From: Branchiostoma floridae
Taxonomy: Eukaryota; Chordata; Leptocardii; Amphioxiformes; Branchiostomatidae
Assembly (NCBI RefSeq): GCF_000003815.2
Contig: NC_049991.1
Coordinates: 7,348,870 to 7,412,869, forward strand
Direction: 5' to 3'
Length of the DNA stretch: 64,000 nt
Shown: piece by piece, positions 13,901 through 22,400 of the stretch
Layout of the letters: the number at the start of each line of letters is the position of its first letter
Numbering within the stretch: position 1 is the stretch's first letter
Program-made: the position numbers and the translations under genes
The notes under the pieces: model-generated
Database searches by the model: none
Told to the model about the DNA's origin: nothing
Seen by the model: the letters and a program-made list of their open reading frames with translations, nothing else

Positions 13901-14299
13901 CTTTTCAACACCTACATGTTAATGTAACTCTTGCACATCTGTCGATGTGTGTGTCTGTCTGTCTGTCTCTGTGTGAATGTGTCTATTAAAGAGGCTAAGA
14001 CTCACAAACAATTCTGTTATCATTTTCTCAACTCCATATCAAAATGAGCATCTTCTACTTGTTGAAGAAATCTTGCTGATCAAATGGTAAATTAATGGAA
14101 ACACTGTATAGGAACCTAAGTTACACTAAACAAACCACCGCCCCCCTCCCCATCCCCATCCCCATCCCAACCATACAAACATATGCAACCCTAAAATTTC
14201 AACCTACTTAATTTCGTGCTTGTCGAAGACGCCGACCCGTTCTAACTGCTCCAGCTCGGGGAGCATCTTCTCGATGTTCTGCTGAACAAACTCCGCCAT
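4922..14299 (-). CDS. UTP6: UTP6 small-subunit processome component (U3 snoRNA-associated protein 6)
   Basis: Complete gene of 21 coding exons and 599 aa; human UTP6 is about 597. Exons 5'->3': 14299-14208, 13694-13568, 13148-13077, 12463-12443, 12311-12264, 12091-12028, 11667-11549, 11246-11214, 10951-10904, 10621-10540, 10132-10048, 9876-9764, 9307-9236, 8999-8923, 8674-8597, 8129-7950, 7391-7314, 6804-6698, 6187-6121, 5336-5264, 5085-4922. All phases join. The start MAEFVQQNIEKMLPELEQLE, the motif EFCKKW, the motif NKPGLWIMAAKWELEE and the C-terminus TGHLEK match the family. UTP6 is built of half-a-TPR (HAT) repeats and acts in the nucleolar U3 snoRNP complex that processes pre-18S rRNA. 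Exon 4 is only 21 nt. Introns hold a LINE fragment (7075-7263) and a duplicated exon fragment (8192-8242). The start lies 543 bp from the repeat array that separates it from divergent DNAAF5. Confidence 0.95.
7075..7263 (+). mobile_element. 3'-terminal fragment of a CR1/L2-like non-LTR retrotransposon
   Basis: Plus-strand frame 7075-7212 reads YFPRTIVEWNLLPPS... SLDSFKERL and ends at TAA (7210). This FFPRTI-x-x-WN-x-LP pattern is the usual C-terminus of CR1/L2-type ORF2 proteins. The stop is followed by about 50 bp of 3' tail ending in a GATACAGATACA-like short repeat. It is 5'-truncated, as LINE copies usually are, and lies antisense in a UTP6 intron. The subfamily is not determined. Confidence 0.75.
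8192..8242 (-). pseudogene. Partial duplicate of UTP6 exon 16
   Basis: The 51 bp match 8061-8111 inside exon 16 at roughly 80-85% identity, in the same orientation, 131 bp away and on the transcript-upstream side. The copy has no splice sites of its own. Confidence 0.75.
8245..8362. repeat. Compound direct and inverted repeat in a UTP6 intron
   Basis: GATCGGAG(C/T)TGGCCCTAGGA occurs twice in direct orientation about 76 bp apart. Between the copies are inverted pieces (CTCCTAGGAG palindrome; AGTAGAATC with GATTCTACT). It looks like a small palindromic element; the family is unknown. Confidence 0.55.
12443..12463 (-). other. UTP6: 21-nt microexon of UTP6
   Basis: It is flanked by CAG acceptor and GTAAGT donor on the minus strand and encodes RAIRKWP. 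It joins in phase to the next exon (EDLKMWMSHIEFCKKW). Without it, the conserved block linking the N-terminal helices to the first HAT repeat would be broken. Confidence 0.85.
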
Positions 14300-14841
14300 C
14301 CTAACACTTCTCAACCGGCGACGTTACGGCAAAAACTAGGTAGAAGTTTTCTGACAAAATATCACTCTCCAAAATGCACGTGTGTGTGTCTGCCCAAGTG
14401 ACCTGACCCAGGGTCATATAACACTCTCGTTCCCAAGACTAACCGATAAATTTTAAAGAAAATAATTTCAAGATATGTTCTTAAAGTCACAAGTTTCTTA
14501 ATAAAGTCTTAACAATATGCATAAAATATTTCTTATATTTGATATTGAAATGATGTCGATTTTTGACTCTAGAGTTATCCTGGACACGAGAGTAGAAATT
14601 TCTGGATACGGGAGCGTGTAAGTTTCCTTTTTATGCAAATAAGAAAAAATATATGCAAGTCACTAAATCTCTAAATCTCTAAATCTCTCTTCGTCCTTCA
14701 ACTTTATCATCCTACTTTGCTATTTCCACTTTTCCACTTTTTTCTTTACTCTCTAATATTGCTTCAGGTGAGAAAATATGTCGTGATCTCTATAGACTTT
14801 ACCTAATTTGCATAAATCGGAAACTTATAATGTCTCGTTGC
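14300..14841. promoter_or_regulatory. UTP6 5' flank / remaining half of the UTP6-DNAAF5 intergenic promoter
   Basis: This 542-bp stretch upstream of the UTP6 start leads to the repeat array. It contains a short CTCTAAAT tandem run (about 14663-14690) and no gene. UTP6 and DNAAF5 are head-to-head, so before the array arrived the two starts would have been only about 0.6 kb apart. A shared bidirectional promoter is inferred; no core motif was recognised. Confidence 0.4.
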
Positions 14842-14846
14842 TTCAA

Positions 14847-15322
14847 GGTAGCAGAACACAGTATTAGTGGGCGAACCCCGGGGTGTATGACGCGGGTACA
14901 TAAAATAGTACGGATAAACTTGTTGAAGGAGAGGTAAAAAGCCTTATTTGAGGGGCAGCCAGATATAACCTGTGCTACGTGGTCACGGAAGGTGTCGACT
15001 CTGAGACTGCATGGTTTGGATTGTGCCAGTTTTCTATTTTGTGTATAAATGCGCTCCATTACGCAACTGCCTTTCTAGCGTGAGCCGGCTGCAGTTCTGT
15101 GACCTCCGCAGAGGGGCATTTCAAAGAGGGCGTGAGAAGACGATACGCCGACAGTATTTTTTTGTTTTTTAATATATTGTGGCTTGTACCTTCAACTCAA
15201 ACATATCCGATTTTGGTATTCCAAAAGTGCACCCTACTATATTTTTCATTGCGTCGAAGCTAGTCACCTTGAGGCCCTTAACTATAGAAATCCCCATAGG
15301 CCGAAAACTGTGTTCTGCTACC
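14847..15322. mobile_element. 476-bp TIR element, copy 1
   Basis: The 16-bp perfect terminal inverted repeat GGTAGCAGAACACAGT is flanked by TTCAA at 14842-14846 and 15323-15327. It encodes no transposase, so it looks like a non-autonomous DNA transposon. A 5-bp TTCAA target duplication fits no superfamily I can name with confidence. Confidence 0.8.
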
Positions 15323-15444
15323 TTCAACCGCAACGGGTATTGGCCAAAAACTGACAAAAGCGTTATATTTGGGCAAAGTTGCTTGGTATGTCAGGTCCTG
15401 GCGTAGACTCCCTTGAAATAAGCCTGTTTGTTCTACCGTCAGAC

Positions 15445-15466
15445 GGCCGTTGCCATGGCAACGGCC
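15445..15466. promoter_or_regulatory. Perfect palindromic X-box (RFX site), spacer 1
   Basis: The core GTTGCCATGGCAAC (15449-15462) fits the RFX consensus GTNRCC-N(0-3)-RGYAAC on both halves. It is extended to a 22-bp perfect palindrome by flanking GGCC. Confidence 0.75.
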
Positions 15467-15846
15467 ACTTTGGGCCTTTCCCTATGCTTAACTATGGGAC
15501 TTAGTGTGAAAGCGCCTTTGGCCCGAAACCCGCACCCCCCCCCCTTTTCTGCGGCAACTAACCTTGAATCTAACCCTAAATCACTCCTAACGTAACAACA
15601 GACACAGATTGTCTCCGTTTTAATGAAAAGAGCAGCCAGAATAGTGAATTTGATCAGATAATGAGACCACTAAATGGCCCGTTCTATAAGCCCTGTACGG
15701 GGCCTACCTAGTGGCAGGTGCCAAAGTATAAAGTTGCCGAAATCTCAGCAACCGCTTGAAAGTGGGGAAAGTTAATTGGCAGAAGTTTACATCTTTACTA
15801 GTTTTGTTGTCTGAACGAAAAAAAATCCAAGGTCAAGTTCGTTCAA

Positions 15847-16322
15847 GGTAGCAGAACACAGTATTAGTGGGCGAACCCCGGGGTGTATGACGCGGGTACA
15901 TAAAATAGTACGGATAAACTTGTTGAAGGAGAGGTAAAAAGCCTTATTTGAGGGGCAGCCAGATATAACCTGTGCTACGTGGTCACGGAAGGTGTCGACT
16001 CTGAGACTGCATGGTTTGGATTGTGCCAGTTTTCTATTTTGTGTATAAATGCGCTCCATTACGCAACTGCCTTTCTAGCGTGAGCCGGCTGCAGTTCTGT
16101 GACCTCCGCAGAGGGGCATTTCAAAGAGGGCGTGAGAAGACGATACGCCGACAGTATTTTTTTGTTTTTTAATATATTGTGGCTTGTACCTTCAACTCAA
16201 ACATATCCGATTTTGGTATTCCAAAAGTGCACCCTACTATATTTTTCATTGCGTCGAAGCTAGTCACCTTGAGGCCCTTAACTATAGAAATCCCCATAGG
16301 CCGAAAACTGTGTTCTGCTACC
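15847..16322. mobile_element. 476-bp TIR element, copy 2
   Basis: Same length and termini as copy 1, flanked by TTCAA on both sides. Both flanks are spacer rather than the outer genomic sequence. Confidence 0.8.
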
Positions 16323-16444
16323 TTCAACCGCAACGGGTATTGGCCAAAAACTGACAAAAGCGTTATATTTGGGCAAAGTTGCTTGGTATGTCAGGTCCTG
16401 GCGTAGACTCCCTTGAAATAAGCCTGTTTGTTCTACCGTCAGAC

Positions 16445-16466
16445 GGCCGTTGCCATGGCAACGGCC
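16445..16466. promoter_or_regulatory. Perfect palindromic X-box (RFX site), spacer 2
   Basis: Identical 22-bp palindrome around GTTGCCATGGCAAC in the second spacer. Confidence 0.75.
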
Positions 16467-16851
16467 ACTTTGGGCCTTTCCCTATGCTTAACTATGGGAC
16501 TTAGTGTGAAAGCGCCTTTGGCCCGAAACCCGCACCCCCCCCCCCCCCCTTTTCTGCGGCAACTAACCTTGAATCTAACCCTAAATCACTCCTAACGTAA
16601 CAACAGACACAGATTGTCTCCGTTTTAATGAAAAGAGCAGCCAGAATAGTGAATTTGATCAGATAATGAGACCACTAAATGGCCCGTTCTATAAGCCCTG
16701 TACGGGGCCTACCTAGTGGCAGGTGCCAAAGTATAAAGTTGCCGAAATCTCAGCAACCGCTTGAAAGTGGGGAAAGTTAATTGGCAGAAGTTTACATCTT
16801 TACTAGTTTTGTTGTCTGAACGAAAAAAAATCCAAGGTCAAGTTCGTTCAA

Positions 16852-17327
16852 GGTAGCAGAACACAGTATTAGTGGGCGAACCCCGGGGTGTATGACGCGG
16901 GTACATAAAATAGTACGGATAAACTTGTTGAAGGAGAGGTAAAAAGCCTTATTTGAGGGGCAGCCAGATATAACCTGTGCTACGTGGTCACGGAAGGTGT
17001 CGACTCTGAGACTGCATGGTTTGGATTGTGCCAGTTTTCTATTTTGTGTATAAATGCGCTCCATTACGCAACTGCCTTTCTAGCGTGAGCCGGCTGCAGT
17101 TCTGTGACCTCCGCAGAGGGGCATTTCAAAGAGGGCGTGAGAAGACGATACGCCGACAGTATTTTTTTGTTTTTTAATATATTGTGGCTTGTACCTTCAA
17201 CTCAAACATATCCGATTTTGGTATTCCAAAAGTGCACCCTACTATATTTTTCATTGCGTCGAAGCTAGTCACCTTGAGGCCCTTAACTATAGAAATCCCC
17301 ATAGGCCGAAAACTGTGTTCTGCTACC
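16852..17327. mobile_element. 476-bp TIR element, copy 3
   Basis: Same length and termini as copy 1, flanked by TTCAA, with spacer on both sides. Confidence 0.8.
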
Positions 17328-17449
17328 TTCAACCGCAACGGGTATTGGCCAAAAACTGACAAAAGCGTTATATTTGGGCAAAGTTGCTTGGTATGTCAGG
17401 TCCTGGCGTAGACTCCCTTGAAATAAGCCTGTTTGTTCTACCGTCAGAC

Positions 17450-17471
17450 GGCCGTTGCCATGGCAACGGCC
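17450..17471. promoter_or_regulatory. Perfect palindromic X-box (RFX site), spacer 3
   Basis: Identical 22-bp palindrome in the third spacer. It is the closest to DNAAF5, about 0.9 kb upstream of its ATG. Confidence 0.75.
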
Positions 17472-17852
17472 ACTTTGGGCCTTTCCCTATGCTTAACTAT
17501 GGGACTTAGTGTGAAAGCGCCTTTGGCCCGAAACCCGCACCCCCCCCCCCTTTTCTGCGGCAACTAACCTTGAATCTAACCCTAAATCACTCCTAACGTA
17601 ACAACAGACACAGATTGTCTCCGTTTTAATGAAAAGAGCAGCCAGAATAGTGAATTTGATCAGATAATGAGACCACTAAATGGCCCGTTCTATAAGCCCT
17701 GTACGGGGCCTACCTAGTGGCAGGTGCCAAAGTATAAAGTTGCCGAAATCTCAGCAACCGCTTGAAAGTGGGGAAAGTTAATTGGCAGAAGTTTACATCT
17801 TTACTAGTTTTGTTGTCTGAACGAAAAAAAATCCAAGGTCAAGTTCGTTCAA

Positions 17853-18328
17853 GGTAGCAGAACACAGTATTAGTGGGCGAACCCCGGGGTGTATGACGCG
17901 GGTACATAAAATAGTACGGATAAACTTGTTGAAGGAGAGGTAAAAAGCCTTATTTGAGGGGCAGCCAGATATAACCTGTGCTACGTGGTCACGGAAGGTG
18001 TCGACTCTGAGACTGCATGGTTTGGATTGTGCCAGTTTTCTATTTTGTGTATAAATGCGCTCCATTACGCAACTGCCTTTCTAGCGTGAGCCGGCTGCAG
18101 TTCTGTGACCTCCGCAGAGGGGCATTTCAAAGAGGGCGTGAGAAGACGATACGCCGACAGTATTTTTTTGTTTTTTAATATATTGTGGCTTGTACCTTCA
18201 ACTCAAACATATCCGATTTTGGTATTCCAAAAGTGCACCCTACTATATTTTTCATTGCGTCGAAGCTAGTCACCTTGAGGCCCTTAACTATAGAAATCCC
18301 CATAGGCCGAAAACTGTGTTCTGCTACC
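17853..18328. mobile_element. 476-bp TIR element, copy 4, adjoining the DNAAF5 start
   Basis: Same termini; the right TTCAA (18329-18333) adjoins unique sequence leading to the DNAAF5 ATG at 18364. A TATAAAT motif at 18050-18056 inside this copy is a candidate core promoter for DNAAF5. That use is inference. Confidence 0.8.
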
Positions 18329-18363
18329 TTCAAAGCCCAAAGCGAGGCGTCGCTACCAACAAG

Positions 18364-19443
18364 ATGGCGTACGAAGAGACGATTCAAACGAGTGCCGTCC
18401 AGAATCTTGGCCTTCAGCGCCACATCAACTGTCTTACCGACGACAACCGCACCACCAGGCGGAGGGCGCTGGACTCCCTTCGTAAGGAAACCGTCGACAA
18501 GAAGCTAGAGCCCACGGTGTTGCAAGGAGTCTTCGTCGAAATCTTGAAACCGGTATGTCTAGTGTTGCCCCCCTCCCCACCTGTTTGTAAATTTCAAATT
18601 TCCCGTCGACTGTGAATGGACTTTATTCATTCGTACATCACATTTAGCTGTTTCTAACGTGACCAAACGTATATGATAATTTCATAAATGTATCATCATC
18701 GTAGACTTACTTTTTTCAGTTACCAGGGTATAAACAAAGACAGTTACTCACTGCCATCAACTTGGTTTTACGAGGAGGTTGTGGGGCCCTATAATTAAGT
18801 ATAACCTCCTTGCCTTGGTATGATATGTGTAATGTAATTTTCAAAACTGGGCCAGGGCCTCCTTTCGGAGTTGTGCGCCCTCGGCATTAGACACATTAGA
18901 CGCGATTAGAACAATAAACACCAGTGCTCGCATATGGTCCTAGTTGGGGGCAGAATTGGGGCAGAATTGCTATCTCCGATTGCTCTGTTGGTACTTATGA
19001 CAGGCAGCAACAAATTTATTGTTGTTGTTGTTGTCTCTCTAACCGCTTCAGATTCGTCAGTATCTGGTCACATGTGCTTTGAATTTAAAATATCTCTTAA
19101 CATGTTTACCTTCAGGTTCTAAAGAGCTTCTCAGACCCAGTTGAGAAATGTCGAGAACTGGCCATACAGCTGGTAGACAGTTTCCTGTCCAGTGTCCCTG
19201 ACCCCCCGGAAACTCTCCCCTACGTCTTCCCCACCCTGGTGCAGCGTCTCGGACAGAAGGACATCACTGAACCGTCTGAGGAACTACGACTCATGCTCGT
19301 GGAGACTTTGACGCGTATCGTCGACCTCTCGGGGCAGGAGCTCGCGGTCTACCTCGACGACATTGTGAAGATCTTACAGCGTACGATCGTGGACCCGTTC
19401 CCGGACGTGAAGAAGGAGAGCTGTCGGTGCGCAGGAAAGGTGG

Positions 19444-19475
<32 letters not shown>

Positions 19476-22400
19476 CTCTATCCGCTTGGTTCGTCAGATG
19501 ATGGTCACATGTACTCAGTCTGTCATTTTCTCTCTCTGTGCTCTATCGCAAGTGTTCAACTCTTGATTCTTTATTCCAATTGATCGGCAGTCAGCACACA
19601 ATAGGCGGTTCATCTTCTGCACTTCTCTACAGTCATACATGTACATTCTTCTGCAGTCTCTTCACAAGCCATGTGTGTGATCATTTTTCACATGTGTGTT
19701 ATCATGTTCATGATAGTCATTTAAAACGTTTTGTCCCCATGATATAGTCACTCATCGCTTTTTGCAGTCTCGCCACTCCTTCTATGCTTATTTCTTCCTT
19801 TGTCCCTGCATATAAAAGTCCAGACCTCTTGTTCTCATTATAAGCTGGCCTTCATCTCTTATGCAAAGGTACGTTTCTCTTTCTAACTCCTCTCTCTCCT
19901 CTTCAAGGTGGCGATGAAGATTCCGCAGCACTTCCACATGCAGTCGGAGTCGCTGGTAAAACCACTGCTCGTCACCATCTCCCACCAGCACTCTAAAGTC
20001 AGGGTCGCTGCTATAAAGGCCATCCACACTTGTATACAGGTATGGGGGAAAATTGGGTATGAAGATCTTTAGTGCCATTTCAATTTTGAATCTTGTAATT
20101 GCTAGCTACAGGACAGGCTAATACTAGTATGTATTATGAATAAATTGAGGCCTGTAAAATTTTGCTCCACTACTGCCGATATGCCAGCCTAGTGACTTGC
20201 ATGCTGTATTGTTAGTCAGTGCAGGTTGGAACTCTTAATAAATGGTATATCTGCATAACTGTAGGATTATTTTTGTGTGGCTACTCAAAGTTTCAAACAA
20301 AGTGACCAAGGCTTGCTTTTGAATTCTAAAGAAATTTGTTCTTAGCCATTCTTAAAACCGTCACTACTATAACAAATTAAACTTTAAACTTCAAGAAATG
20401 TTAATACCATTTCCAAATCATATCCAGGTGCTTGAGAAACTGGTTTCTGCTATTGATGCTGTTTAAGTAAAATTCTAGAGTGTAAACAATAATAGAAAAA
20501 GTAGAAGTTACCCACATTATGTTACTTGACACACTGTTTTTGTTTACAGTGTGGAAACAACAAGAATGTTGATGACGTGGTGTCCCACCTGGCACAGCGG
20601 CTGTTTGACGACTCAGCGAGCGTGCGGATAGCAGTTACGGAGCTGTCCGGTGGTTGGCTGTTGGACCTTCCTGACAGATACTCCTTCCACCACAAACTCA
20701 TTCCACTCTTACTCTCATCTGTTAGTGGTAAGTACAAACAACTTTGTACAATGTCAACACAGTAGCTTGTGTGTTGTCTAGTGGTTAATGACATTCATTG
20801 CCTTTGGAGTATTTGGAGTTTAAACAAATTGCAAGAGTCTTTCATATGTCTTTTGCATGTTACTGGAAAGGGTCACAATCCTTAGCATTAAGCCATGGGC
20901 CACAGTTCATTGTACTTGTTGAAAAGAGCTAGGGAGATTTTCTCCAAACCTGTAGAATCGTACAGTAGGTACTGTACATTACATCTACCTTCTCTGTCAG
21001 TGTCACAACCAGTTGAAGATCAGCTCAACTGTTCGTTGAGTTTCTTGACCTTAACCGGATCAAGATAGCATTCTCTTGATTTCACTTAGGCTTAGCACAT
21101 CATTAAACCATTTGGTCACTATTAGTAAATAGTATTATCAGTGCTATTTACTAGTACCCCTATATTATGTCTATACATTATGTCTATAGTTACCCCTATA
21201 TTATGTGTATAGCACTGATGTATTATTTCCTCTACTAGTGACTGCCAGTGCCAATATTAACAATCAAAAGGGGGCCTAAATTTTCTTTGCTTAGTACCAT
21301 ATACTAGTTCATAAATTTCCCATGCTTTTATTTTCTATCTAGTCCTAAAATTTTTTGTTTTCTCCATTTATTCACTCACTCATTCATTTATTCCTTCCCT
21401 CCCTGTACAGATGATGTCCCAGAGATTGCGGACCGTGCCATGCAGCTGTGGAGGGAGGTGGGGAATAAGTACCAACAGGAGAATGAAGATGAACTCAAGG
21501 ACAAGATAGACTTCACCTACTCTAAAGTAGCACACTTTCCTGAAGGGGGTGAGTTACTGAGCATTACTTGACAATTTACAGATTCCTGTGTGCCTTGGAA
21601 GAAGGCTTTTAGAAAAAATACCATGTAAGGTATGCCCTTAAATTTCTCTTTTTACAAAGGTTGTTTGATCTATCTTGATCATAACTTTGAAAACCTGAAA
21701 AGTCATCAGATAAAAATTTGTGCAAACACTGCTGTATAGCACCAGTACAGTAACTGTAACATGTAATCTTATGTTCAAATTTTTGCAATTGTGCAACTGT
21801 TGCCGACATTATGACACAAAATCACTTCACCGCGAATATTCCTTTTCATTATATATCTATTGATACATGCAGATACAGTAACTTTGCTTCAATTACAAAA
21901 TTAAAACACCATGAAAACCCTGTTTCCTCTTGTATTGTAAAATTAGGTGGTATCTGTGTAAGAATTCGGTCAAATCTTGGTGTGCAGGTTTTGTTGAATC
22001 ACACTTACAACATGCCCTTTACAAGCAATATGCAATGCGACATAGAAACAATAATCTGAATATGGATGCCTTAAACATCCTATTTTCATACTGTATTGAT
22101 TGTTTGTTTGTTGTTTAGAAGAGAGACCAAACCTGGGCTGCAGAACTCTGATCTTCCGTAACCTGTGCTTATATTACTGATGCACTGTTTTGTTTGTTTG
22201 TTTGTTTGTTGTTCAGAAGAGAGACCAAACCTGGGCTGCAGAACCCTGATCTTCCGTGAACTGTCTAAGATCCTGCCCGCATGTCTCCGTGAGCTGGGAG
22301 ACTGGGTGGTGAACACCAGGGTCAAGGCTGCCTCTCTCCTGTACACACTCCTGCTCAACTCTGAGGACTACACCACCATGCACATGGAGCCTCTACTGGC

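Larger units (their letters stand above)
14842..18333. repeat. Tandem array of about 1-kb units: 4 TIR elements plus 3 spacers
   Basis: Four 476-bp elements (14847-15322, 15847-16322, 16852-17327, 17853-18328) alternate with three spacers of 524, 529 and 525 bp. Periods are 1000, 1005 and 1001 bp. The units appear nearly identical. Length differences sit mainly in a poly-C run (after CCCGCA), which suggests recent expansion. All four elements are flanked on both sides by TTCAA. Open frames of 62-107 codons recur in each unit on both strands, but they overlap each other, resemble no family known to me and are not called as genes. Confidence 0.95.

Noticed and set aside
14799-18508. Recurring open frames of 62-107 codons on both strands of the tandem array
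   Set aside because: They recur only because the DNA unit recurs, overlap each other on opposite strands, and resemble no protein family I recognise.
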